Positions 1 to 10,151 of a DNA stretch of 64,000 nucleotides are shown one piece after another. The first letter of the stretch is position 1; each line of letters begins with the position of its first letter. The translations under genes and the position numbers were made by a program. The DNA is from Brachypodium distachyon (taxonomy: Eukaryota > Streptophyta > Magnoliopsida > Poales > Poaceae): contig NC_016134.3 of the NCBI RefSeq assembly GCF_000005505.3, positions 26,301,584 through 26,365,583 on the forward strand, written 5' to 3'. The notes under the pieces are model-generated. The model saw nothing but the letters and a program-made list of their open reading frames with translations. It made no database searches and had not been told where the DNA came from.

Positions 1-160
1 CAGGAAACTAGTATAAATAGGCACTTGACGGAGCCGGGCAGAGTATCTGTGCCGCCAAGAATCCATCGTCTTCGCTTGGTTCCTAGCTAGATCTGTCTGA
101 GACGCTTCAGAGCTAGGGATCGAAAGGGAAGGACTAGCTAGCTAGAGATCTGGCCTTTTT
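1..160 (+). promoter_or_regulatory. Upstream copy of duplicated core promoter and 5' leader
   Basis: A TATA box (TATAAATA, 12-19) is followed by a leader of about 140 bases that is almost identical to 327-490. The copy may extend beyond the window start. It ends near 155, where the second copy would run into the start codon and this one does not. It lies about 326 bases upstream of the copy that directly precedes the TPD1-like ATG. A tandem duplication of the promoter proximal region is the simplest reading; whether this copy still starts transcripts cannot be seen. Confidence 0.65.
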
Positions 161-326
161 ACAGAGCATACATGCGTATGTATAACGCGGCAACCTGCAA
201 ACCGAAACTAAGGAAGCTGACTGAACACGAACTGGACTAGGAGATCAACTTATAACTTCCAACTCCTAAAGCGACTCAACACTAATCTAAACCAGAAACT
301 GAGTCTAATTCGGATCGCCGAGAGGA

Positions 327-492
327 CAGGAAACCAGTATAAATAGGCACTTGAGAGAGCCGGGCAGAGTATCTGTGTCGCCAAGAATCCATCGTCTTCG
401 CTTGGTTCCTACCTAGGTAGATCTGTCTGAGACGCTTCATCAGAGCTAGAGATCGAAAGGGAAGGACTAGCTAGCTAGAGATCTGGCCGGCC
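327..492 (+). promoter_or_regulatory. Core promoter and 5' leader of the TPD1-like gene
   Basis: A TATA box lies at 338-345 (TATAAATA). The leader leads directly into ATG at 493 in the context GGCCGGCCATGG, a good plant initiation context. It is the second member of the direct duplication with 1-160. Differences between the copies are a few substitutions and small indels. Confidence 0.65.
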
Positions 493-536
493 ATGGAGGG
501 CTTCAAGATGCGTTCAACTGCTGCCGTCGTCGTCTC

Positions 537-661
537 TGTTAAGCATGTATAGTTTTCCACCCACCTGCTCTTGTACAACTCATGGTATATATATGAGAGC
601 CATGCAGTGGCCAGCACCTACGGTGCATTATCTCATTCTATCTCAATCTTAATCTTCTACA
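537..661 (+). repeat. Left LTR of the copia element (125 bp)
   Basis: Begins TGTTAAGCATG and ends CTTCTACA. It is nearly identical to 5205-5349 but lacks about 20 bases that the right copy has near its start. It contains a TATA-like stretch (TGGTATATATATGAGA). Confidence 0.93.
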
Positions 662-726
662 TGGTATCAGTCGCTGGGTCCTCCTAGCCGCCCACGTCCT
701 CCGCTTCCGCTGCAACCACCTCCGCC

Positions 727-3700
727 ATGTACCTCTCCCTGACGTCCGCCGGCCGCGGCCATGGCCTCTCCGCCGCGTTCGACGCTGCCGCTCACCGTGG
801 CAGCCCCGGCATCCTCACCGCCACCGCCGGTCTCCTCAACACCTCCACCACCCGCGGCCCTACTGCTGCCGCGGCCTCCGGCGCTCTGGCCGCTCCTGCC
901 CTCAACCGCCACGACGGCGTGGTCATCGCCGAGCGTGTCCAGATCGTTCTCCAACTGCAGCCGCCGAACTATTCCTCTTGGCGCCTGATGTTCGAGCTCC
1001 TCTTCCAGCAGTGCGGCCTCACGGATCACATCACCGGCGAGCCCCATCTCGACGACCCGGCCTGGCTGCAGGACGACGCCCTCATCATCTCCTGGATCTA
1101 TTTCCGTGTCTCGCCGGAGATCCTCGGCCTCATCATCACGCCTGCGCCCACGGCTTCTACGATCTGGCAGGCTGTGCGCGGCCTCTTCCTCGACAATATG
1201 GAGATGCGGGCAATCTACATCGGGAACTCCCTCCGCACCCTAGAACAGGGCGACTCGCCGGTGCTCGCGTACTTCGGCCAGCTCAAGGAGTATGCCGATC
1301 AGCTCCGTGATCTCGGCGAACCCCTCACCGATCGGCAGTTGGTGATGCAGATGTTCCGCGGTCTTGACGAACGCTTCCATGTCTACATCCCGATCCTCTC
1401 CGGCCGTACGCCCTTCCCCTCCTTCCTCGAGTGCCGTGCGTTTCTCTCCATGGAGGAGAAGCGCAAGGCCACCACTCGGGTCTCCCACAACACCTCTCTC
1501 CACGCGGCGGCCAACACTGGCAACTCCGGCTCCGGGAACACCGGTGGCAACTCCAACAACTGTGGCGGCAAGAACAAGGGAAAAGGGAAAGGACGCCAGC
1601 AGCAGCAGATCGGTGCCTCCTCCATCTCGCCGGGCTACAACCGCTCCACCGTGCCGATTCCTCCTCTGCCTGCACCGACCACTCACCCCTGGACCGGGCT
1701 GGTGCACGCCTGGCCTGTCCCGTGGCATCCTCACGTTCCCGCCTCTGGGATCCTTGGACAGCGACCCATGGCGCCACCCGCGTTCGCCAGCGCGTCTGCT
1801 CACGTCCCCGTGCCGCCTGCGTACCCGTCTGCACCACCACCTGTCCCGGCTCCGTCTGCGCCTGCTTGGGATCAACAGGGCCTGATACAGGCCCTCAATG
1901 CGCTCTCCACCCAGACTGCTGCTTCGCCGACCGGTGACTGGTACGTCGACACCGGCGCCACTGCCCACATGACCGCGGATCCCGGTATGCTTCACTCCCT
2001 TCGCCCGTCTTCTAGTTCCCGTACTGTTGTTGGCAACGGATCTTCGCTCCCTGTGACGCACACTGGCCACCTCTCTATACCCACCTCTGGCCACCCCCTC
2101 TCCCTCCCTAACGTTCTTGTTTCTACTTCCTTAATCAAGAATCTTATTTCTGTCAAAGCCCTCACCCGTGACAATCCTGTTAACGTCGAATTTGATGATC
2201 TTGGTTTTTCTGTCAAGGATCGGCGCACCAAGGTGGTCCTCCTCCGCTGTGACTCCTCCGGCGATCTGTACCAGCTCCGCCCAACACAGCACTACCTGAG
2301 CCTCCTCACCGCCACGGCGCACGCTGATCTTTGGCACCAACGTCTAGGCCACCCTGGGCGCGAGTCCCTCTCCGGCATGCTGCGTGCTGTCGCTCCCCAT
2401 CGCCCCTCATCATCGTCTCACACTTGTCATGCTTGCCAATTAGGGAAAAACACTCGTCTTCCATTTAGTTTGTCTTCTCACGTGTCATATATTCCGTTTA
2501 GTTTGGTTCATTGTGATTTGTGGACATCTCCTGTGTTGAGTGTTTCTGGATTTCAGTACTATCTGTTGTTACTCGATGATTACAGTCATTACTCTTGGAC
2601 CGTTCCCTTACGCCGCAAATCTGATGCTTTTCCTGTTATTCGGCGCTTCCACGCTTTCTTGCAGACCCAATTCCACCTCCCTCTCCTTACCATTCAGACC
2701 GACAATGGCCGTGAATTCGACAACCATGCTAGCCAGACTTTCTTTGCTTCTCACGACATCCAACTCCGCCTGTCCTGCCCCTACACGTCCTCCCAAAATG
2801 GGCGTGCCGAGCGAGCTCTCCGCACCCTCAACGACATCACCCGCACCCTCCTGTTCCATGCCTCTCCGGTTTTGGGCTGACGCTCTGGCCACGGCCACCT
2901 TCCTGCTCAATCGGCGCCCATGTCGCCCTCGCCAACTCACCACTCCCTTTGAGCTTCTCTACGGCGTGCCCCCAGACTACAGCCCTCTCCGCGTTTTCAG
3001 TTGCCTATGCTATCCCAACACCCTTAGCACCACGCCACATAAGCTCGCCCCACGCTCCACGGTCTGCACCTTCCTCGGCTACTCCCCCGATCACAAGGGC
3101 TACCGTTGCCTCGACAACTCTTCCCAACATGTCATCGTGTCCCGTCATGTTTTCTTCAACGAACAGATCTTTCCGTTCGCCCAAACCACCCCACCTCCTG
3201 CCTTATCCGATGCCAACGACTCCCGACGCCACCTCCCTTCGGGATCCCCACTGCCCGCTTCTCCGATTCTTCCGGCCGCACCTTCCATACCTACACGCCC
3301 ACCCCGTGTATCTCCCTCACCTGCCGTGCCGCGATCTCCTGCCCACCCACCTCCTTCGGCGGCTCCCGCCCCTGCCGAAAATCCTGCCGCCAGTCCTGCC
3401 GCCAGTCCTGCCGCGGCACCCTCTCCTGCCGCAAATCCTGCCGCCATTCCTGCCGCGGCACACTCTCCTGCCGCAAATCCTGCCGCCACTCGTGCCGCGG
3501 CACAATGCCCTGCCGCAAGTCCTGCCGCCACTCCTGCCGCGCCCCCTCCCGAGCCTGCCACTCCACACCCCACGCATTCCATGCGTACCCGCACCCAATC
3601 AGGCTTCTTCTTCCCCAACCCCAAGTACAGCCTATCCTGCACCACTTCTACCCCCATTTCACCCCTTCCCACCTCCGTGCGCACAGCTCTGCGGGATCCT

Positions 3701-5190
3701 TGTTGGCTAACAGCGATGCAGGACAAGTATCGGGCGTTGATGGAGAACCGCACCTGGACACTGGTGCCTCGACCGGCTGGCGCCAACATCGTCTCCGGGA
3801 AGTGGCTCTTCCGGCAAAAGCTCCGGTCGGATGGTAGCCTTGGCCGCTACAAGGCGCGATGGGTGCTTCGTGGCTTCTCGCAACAACCGGGCGTCGACTT
3901 CGACGAAACCTTCAGCCCGGTCGTCAAATCGGCCACGGTCCGCACTGTCCTCGCCGTGGCTGCCGCTCCGGACTGGCCCGTCCATCAAATGGACGTGAAC
4001 AACGCCTTTCTTCACGGCTTCCTGCAGGAATGGGTCTACTGCCAGCAGCCCGCCGGCTTCGTCGACGACCGCTACCCCGACCACGTGTGCCTGCTGGATT
4101 GGTCCCTCTACGGCCTCAAGCAGGTGCCCTGGGACTGGTACGACCGCTTCACGGCATTTCTGCGCACCATCGGCTTCACTGTCACCCGGTCGGACCACTC
4201 CCTGTACGTGCTTCGCCGCGGCGCCGACACGGCATTTCTTCTTCTCTACGTCAACGACATTGTCCTCATGGCCTCCTCCGACGCCCTGCTGCGCATGGTC
4301 ACCGCCCAGCTGCACTCTGAGTTCTCCATGAAGGACTTAGGGCTGTTGTGGTTCTTCCTCGGCATTCGCGTCTCCCGGAGTCCAGCCGGCTTCTTCCTCG
4401 ACCAAGAACAGTATGCCGAAGACCTGCTCGAGCGTGCCTGCATCACGGCCTGCAAGCCAGCCTCCACGCCGGTTGACACGCGGACAAAGCTGGATGCTGA
4501 CTCTGGTGCTCCTGTCGCGAACGCCTCGGAGTACAGAAGCATCGTTGGTGCCTTGCAGTACCTCACGATGACTCGCCCGGATCTCCAGTACGCGGTGCAG
4601 CAGGCGTGCCTCTTCATGCACGCCCCTCGGGAGCCCCACCTTGCTCTGGTGAAGCGCATCCTGCGCTACGTCCATGGCACGTCGTCCCTCGGTCTACATC
4701 TTCGCCGCTCCGCCAAGCTGGACCTCGTCACCTACTGACGCGGACTGGGCCGGGTGCCCGGACACGCGCCGTTTGACATCGGGTTACACGGTGTTCCTTG
4801 GCGATGCGCTCGTCTCCTGGTCTTCGAAGCGCCAGCCCACTGTGTCCCGCTCCAGTGCGGAGGCGGAGTACCGGGCGTCGCCAACGCCGTCGCGGAAAGC
4901 TGCTGGCTCCGTCAGCTGCTGGGAGAGCTCCACGTCCACCTCGACAGGAGCACGGTGGTCTACTGCGACAACATCTCCTCCGTCTACATGGCTGCGAATC
5001 CCGTTCATCATCGGCGCACGAAGCATATCAAGCTCGACATTCATTTTGTGCGAGAGAAGGTCGCGCTCGGCCAGCTCCGTGTCCTGCATGTTCCGACATC
5101 GCTGCAGTTCGCCGACATCATGACGAAGGACTGCCGGCCTCTTCTTTTCATGAGTTTCGATCCAGTTTGTGCATTGGTCTACCCACGCAC
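727..5190 (+). pseudogene. Copia gag-pol polyprotein, frameshifted
   Basis: The first frame (727-2880) carries a UBN2-type gag (YSSWRLMFELLF), a Gly/Asn/Lys-rich tail without a CCHC knuckle, the protease motif WYVDTGATAHM, the GAG-pre-integrase motif LWHQRLGHPG, and the integrase core (HCDLWTSP, DNGREF, NGRAERAL). Reading continues in the next frame from about 2860 to 4738: FWADALATATFLLN, a Pro/Ala spacer, then reverse transcriptase (KWLFRQKLRSDGS, MDVNNAFLHGF, YGLKQ). RNase H follows in two further frames ([43 protein letters not shown]). Breaks lie near 2860, at the TGA at 4736-4738, near 4876 and near 5129. The RT active site reads YVND instead of YVDD, because codon 4253-4255 is AAC. The integrase-RT joint and most catalytic blocks are otherwise recognisable. 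Confidence 0.9.
3370..3545 (+). repeat. Pro/Ala-coding minisatellite in copia pol
   Basis: Units built on CCTGCCGC(C/A)A(A/G)T recur with a higher-order period of 42 bases (compare 3421 with 3463). They encode an AASPAANPA-type spacer between integrase and reverse transcriptase. The length is a multiple of three, so the frame is kept. Confidence 0.75.
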
Positions 5191-5204
5191 GAACTGCGGG
5201 GGGG

Positions 5205-5349
5205 TGTTAAGCATGTATAGTTTTCCCTCCCACGATCTCTGTGTACACCCACGTTCTCTTGTACAACTCATGGTATATATATGAGAACCATGCAATGGCC
5301 AGCACCTACGGTGCATTATCTCATTCTATCTCAATCTTAATCTTCTACA
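5205..5349 (+). repeat. Right LTR of the copia element (145 bp)
   Basis: TG..CA termini. It carries a 20-base segment near position 25 that the left LTR lacks, plus a few substitutions. Divergence between the two LTRs argues against a very recent insertion. Confidence 0.93.
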
Positions 5350-5934
5350 GTCACGGTGCTCCTCCTCCTAGTTTGTGAAGGCACTGCTGTTCCCGTGCCG
5401 CAGACGCGCAAGATGCTCAACAGCCGTAAGATTGATAAGACCACCTTCATCTATCACTGTCATTCTACTGTATTCACAGCATTGCACTCGTAAGTAGATG
5501 AACCAATCTTTCCTTGTTCAGGCGGCGGGAGCAGGCCGGAGATTTCGTCCCCTGACGGGTGCTCGAAGGAGAACGTGGTGGTGTACCAGAACGACGCGCC
5601 AAACCTGCCCAGCGGCATCCCTGCCTACAGCGTGGAGGTCATCAACTCCTGCGCCGGATGCACCGTCCACGACGTCCATTTGTCCTGCGGCAACTTCGGG
5701 TCCACGGAGCTCGTTGACCCGGCCCAGTTCCGACGCATCGCCTACGACGACTGCCTCGTCAACGACGGCAAGCCCATGGGGCCCGGCGACTCCGTCTCCT
5801 TCCACTATTCCAACTCTTTCTGGTACCCGCTTAAGGTCGCCTCTGTGGCCTGTAACTAGCTAGGCTTGCTTGCTAAGTGCAATGTGATGATGGATGGATG
5901 GATATGCATCTGCTGTGTGTTATCAATAAAAGTA

Positions 5935-5940
5935 CAGAGC
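5935..5940 (+). terminator. Probable polyadenylation signal of the TPD1-like gene
   Basis: AATAAA lies 76 bases after the stop codon, within an otherwise unstructured 3' UTR. Confidence 0.5.
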
Positions 5941-7031
5941 TTTGTTGGACGACGTTTCATGCTTGCTTTTTGGAACTGTTGGTTTTGAGCGGTGTCGGAG
6001 TTTGACATGAATGTTCGACAGATGAAAAGGCCAATGCATACAGAGATTTAGAGTTTGCGGGTCTATTGATGTAAAATTATTATAATTCTATTTTAAATTA
6101 GCCAAACTAAGAAGTACTCTACTAATTAACAAAGTTAAACGGACAGGTGGGGTTGGAGGGGGGCACCTGCCCGATTGACCTCCACATAGCTCCCCCAGTG
6201 ATGGGTTTTATGGGTCAAAAGAAATTTAATTAGGACCTATGGCTAAAAGATGTGCCCCCCCAACCCCATTGGCCCCGATTGACCTCCACAAAGTTACAAA
6301 GTTATACTAAATTATCAGAGGGAGTACTAATTAACAAAACTTTAGAAGGATTGTGCTTCTGGGGTCAATCACACAAAATCAAAACATATGAGAAACTGGA
6401 CACTGGAGGGCTGGGTACGTTCTACAGCGTTTTCAGTTATGTATTATTATCTGGTCAAGAAACGACCGATTGCAAGGAGCAGAGAACCCACTAAACTAAC
6501 TGTGAATACTAAGGGTGAGTTTCGCATTGAGGTGGATTATGATAATCCAGCTTTTCGAATCGTAGTTTGCCTTTTCTTTTGTGTGTGTGTTTGGCTAACC
6601 AACTTCTCTCTATTTTCGTGTGTATTTTTCAACAGATGATTATAAAATTAGTTGAGCTCAACACAGTTCAGCAATGTCAAACTGAGCCTAAGAGATTCTA
6701 CCGGTCGTGTCATACCACGTCCATCGCCAGATCCAACACTGCCGCAATTGCTGATTACCCACACCATCCCACGGAAATGCTGCAGAGGCTTAACTGCTAC
6801 TGCTACTGAAGCTACGTACCGAAGAAAAACGACAATGCCGTTACGTGAACAGAACTCACGTTGCACAACAGCTTATTTAACTGAAAATAAACATCAGCCA
6901 AAAACTAGCAACTGGACTTGATGCTTAAATTTTCTGAGGGCCTATATGATTCGTAAATCTCAGTCGATCACCTTTCTAAACCTTTAGACATCATAATCGC
7001 ATCAACCATTCATCGATAAACATGCATAGGC
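5941..7031. other. Intergenic; imperfect GC-rich inverted repeat, no gene seen
   Basis: No convincing coding exon. About 6145-6166 and 6251-6270 form an inverted repeat (GGGGTTGG..GGGGGGCAC against GTGCCCCCCC.AACCCC). Two direct repeats bracket the arms: CCGATTGACCTCCACA (about 6171 and 6277) and ACTAATTAACAAA (about 6119 and 6328). This could be the remnant of a small foldback or MITE element, but clear termini were not found. Confidence 0.4.
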
Positions 7032-7045
7032 TCACTCTCCCATTG
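7032..7045. repeat. Left target-site duplication of the LINE
   Basis: TCACTCTCCCATTG, identical to 22933-22946. It directly abuts the oligo-T run (7046-7056) that is the complement of the LINE poly(A) tail. Confidence 0.88.
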
Positions 7046-9216
7046 TTTTTTTTTTTGACCAAAAGCTTTAGGTCATGAGACCTATTGCTATAATTTTATT
7101 AATGAAAATATGTACAGATGGACATTGTTACAAGTAAAAGAGAGCTATCTAAAGCTATCAATCCGTGTTTGAAATGCATGGTAGTTCTTTCTTTTTGCTC
7201 TATGGAACACCAAATTGAGCTCTTCCTTAAATAGTCTTCTGCATCTGTAAAGAGATGGAGTAATCCCGTTGAAGATACAGTCGTTGCGGATCTTCCAAAT
7301 CCTCCATGCTGCAGCAGTTGTGATTTAACATCCCAAATTTTACAAATTTTCATCATGCATTTGCATCCATGAGCATCATGCCACTTGTGCATTTTAACCA
7401 CTTTTAAACCTTGGTTTTGAATTTTAAATCTCTTTATCAAAGCTTTCCCTTATTGGAATCTTGATTTTTACCTTATTGGAATTTTCAAACCAATGGGGTT
7501 TTGACAATAAAAGGGGTTTATGGCATTAGTAAGCTACCCCGTATTTTTGGTATTTAAATTGGAGTAGAAAAAACTATTTTTGTTTTATTATTTATAAAGC
7601 CCTAAAGGCAATTTTATAAGCAAAACTATTTTTAAATATTTTATTTTGAGGGGAAATCAGTCCCTGAAGTAGGATCATATAAAGATATGATTTTATAAAT
7701 TTGTTTGGAATTTATTTGGTTTGATTTGGAGTTCAAAATCAAAAGTTACGGAGGAAAACAGAAAAAGAAAAAATGAAAAAAAAAAGAAGAAACGGACCAG
7801 CCCGGCCAACTTGGGCCGAACCGGCCCGACTCACCCCCCGCGCGCGCCCTGCCAGACCGAACCAGACCACAGCCTAGCAACCCAGCCTGTCAGGAGCTTC
7901 TTCTCCAAATGGGCAAGCGCCAGAGTTCTTGGCCACGCAATCCGCGAGCGCCATCTCTGCGAGCTCTCTCCTCCGTGCTACTCGTAGTTTTCCAAGCGCG
8001 TCACTATAAAGCCACGGCCACCCTCTCTCTTTCCCCTCTCCGCTCCATCTCGATTTCGCCGCCAGCCTGCCGGAATTCCTCGCCGGAAAAGCCCACGGCC
8101 GCCGCCTTTTATTTGGTCACCGCCGGCGAGAAAGTGTGTAATATCCGCCGCCACCTCGCGCATATTCTTCCTTATTCCTCTGCGCAACTTTTGACGCGAT
8201 CCACTTCTTTTTTGATGTACCGAAGCTCTGCGTCATCGTCAAGCCAAAGCTCGCCGCCGCTGGTGACCGTTCCGAGGAACTAGGCGTCGCCGTCGCCCAC
8301 CCCAAGGAGAACCGGCGTCGCCATCTTCTTCGCCGCGCCGGGTCTCATCTCCTGCGCCTTTTCCTGGAGCCGAGGGCCACCAGAGCCGCCCGTGCCGCCC
8401 CCCGCGGAGCCGCCGCCGGCGTCAAGCTTTCGCCAGAACCCTAGCGCCGCCACCGGTAAGCCCTGCTCAACCTCTGCCCTAGGATCTAGATTGGGCGGCC
8501 GAAATTAGATCACTTAAGTGAAGGGGTAACCCCTGATCTGAGCCGTCCATACATCATAAAATCTAGCGGCCCACGTTTTATCCTAAACTGAACCGGTACC
8601 AGCCAACCAGAAGCAGCCACGTGTCACCTTTTAATAAAAGATTTCCCCCCGGCCGAATTTAAATGGCAATCTTGCAGAAAAACCCTAGAACTTCAAATGT
8701 CCATATCTTTTAAACTGTTTGGTCAAATTTGACAAACCATATCTTTACGGAATCCTCATAACATGCAGAATCTTTTGCAACTATTTAAATTCACATTTGA
8801 ATAACTTATACTAGATTAATTTACAGAAAGGCTTTTAATGCTATTTAATTCATATCTATTGTTTTAAAAATTCTTTTTACTTGAAACCAACTCTCAAAAA
8901 TTAGATTTTGTGTCCTCTGTCCATTAGGACCATAGGAATAAAATTTTGAATTATTTTATTGTAGGTTTCTTTTAAAATCTTGTTTTAAACTTTTAAACCC
9001 TTTTATTTTGGAACCCTACAATTATTTTATTGTAATAACTTATTTTTGCTTAATCACTTTTGACCAGAGAAATTAATCTTGTGATTCATGATAATCTGAG
9101 AACACATCTTGATAAATAAAACAAACCAAACCATGTCACATGTTTGCATTGCATCATGGCATAATTTTCCTTGCATTGGATTGTGTGTTTATATGTGTGT
9201 ACGTTTGCTTTGTTTA

Positions 9217-9275
9217 GTTCTTCCGGAGTGCGATCTTTGTTGGTGTGACGATTGTAACCCATACTCCGGAAGAAC
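9217..9275. repeat. Perfect 13-bp inverted repeat in the LTR-like block
   Basis: GTTCTTCCGGAGT (9217-9229) and ACTCCGGAAGAAC (9263-9275) are exact reverse complements around a 33-base loop. It stands out in otherwise AT-rich, unstructured sequence. Confidence 0.8.
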
Positions 9276-10033
9276 GCAAGTTTACTTTGATCATTATCCT
9301 ATTATTTTATTATGCACTAGATGTTTTATTAGTTGCATTGATAGGACTATGATTGTATCTATGCTAGCTATGAATTCCTAATAGTATAGATTACCCCTGC
9401 CATTTCCTTTCCACCAATTGCCATCGTAGGTAGTTGAATGCTATGCTATGTTAGTATACGTGGGAGGTAATCTCAATTATCATGAAACTGATATTGTGGA
9501 ATATTTTGGAAACCTGGCAAAAACAACTTTGATATGTATGCGGCGTCAGGTCCATTTCTATGGTTCCATGTCTATGAGTCGTCTCTCCATGTCTATGGGA
9601 GCGCCTGCGTCGCAAATGTGGAATGCGACCCAGGGTAACCAGAGACTGGACTAGTTTTCCTGTTTAGTAGCTTCCAGTATAACCACATGCATGCTAACAT
9701 GGGCTTTGGCTTGATGGAGTAAGACATATGATCCTGGATCTGAGGGATTGTGCAGATGTAGCCGTGTAGGTGGGAACGTAGGTCACTCAAGTGGTCTGGG
9801 TGATTATGGTCTGAAAATTCTCGGAATCGACGCCGTTGCTACTCTACCCTGAGGACAGCAAGGGATTAACCCGTTGGTTTCTTGTGGGTAAAGTGTACAA
9901 CCTCTGCAGAGTGTCAAACTAAATACTTAGCCGTGTCCCCGGTTACGGACAATTATGAGCAACTAGATTTGGGAGCTGTAAGGAAGGTCTCACTCATTCT
10001 AATTTTTTAATAAAATGAATGGTTTGAACTGGG

Positions 10034-10151
10034 ATAGGAGCATTCGGTGTGTCTACCCGGTGTCCAATAGATTAATAGGAGCATTCGGTGTGTCTACCCG
10101 GTGTCCAATAGATTAATAGGAGCATTGGTGTGTCTACCCAATGTCCAATAG
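10034..10151 (+). repeat. Three-copy 41-bp tandem repeat
   Basis: The units start ATAGGAGCATT at 10034, 10075 and 10116. The first two are identical. The third has lost a C and carries an altered CCCAATG segment. Confidence 0.9.

Larger units (their letters stand above)
537..5349 (+). mobile_element. Ty1-copia LTR retrotransposon, degenerate
   Basis: A complete 4.8-kb element bounded by TG..CA LTRs at 537-661 and 5205-5349. A 5-bp target duplication has one mismatch. The primer binding site TGGTATCAG (662-670) directly follows the left LTR and matches the 3' end of initiator-Met tRNA. A run of seven G (5198-5204) directly precedes the right LTR as the polypurine tract. The domain order gag, protease, integrase, reverse transcriptase, RNase H identifies copia. 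Frameshifts and an altered RT active site show that it is no longer autonomous. It lies in the first exon of the TPD1-like gene, in the same orientation. Confidence 0.93.
493..5859 (+). pseudogene. TPD1-like secreted cysteine-rich protein gene, split by a copia insertion
   Basis: The gene resembles the TAPETUM DETERMINANT1/TDL family of small secreted proteins, ligands of the EMS1/MSP1 receptor kinase in anthers. The coding parts are 493-531 (extended to 536 by the target duplication), 5350-5425 and 5522-5859. The intron 5426-5521 is GT..AG and phase 1. Together they give about 150 codons: a signal peptide (MRSTAAVVV then a VLLLLVC core), a basic segment, and the family domain. Visible domain motifs are VVVYQND, LPSGIPAYSVEVINSC, HLSCGNFGS, YDDCLVNDGKP and SFHYSNSFWYPL, with six cysteines and the usual C-terminal AC. 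A Ty1-copia element sits inside the signal-peptide codons with a 5-bp duplication (532-536 GTCTC, 5350-5354 GTCAC). The mature domain is intact, so the gene was probably functional before insertion. In its present form it should not give a secreted product unless the element is spliced out or an internal start is used. Confidence 0.85.

Noticed and set aside
1240..2094. Long minus-strand frame opposite the copia gag-protease region
   Set aside because: It is the complement of a clear gag-pol frame in GC-rich sequence; the translation is Arg/Gly-rich without motifs.
3106..3837. Plus-strand frame rich in Cys/Arg repeats (SCRKSCRHSCR)
   Set aside because: It is the Pro/Ala minisatellite of copia pol read in the wrong frame. 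The cysteine repeats are an artefact.
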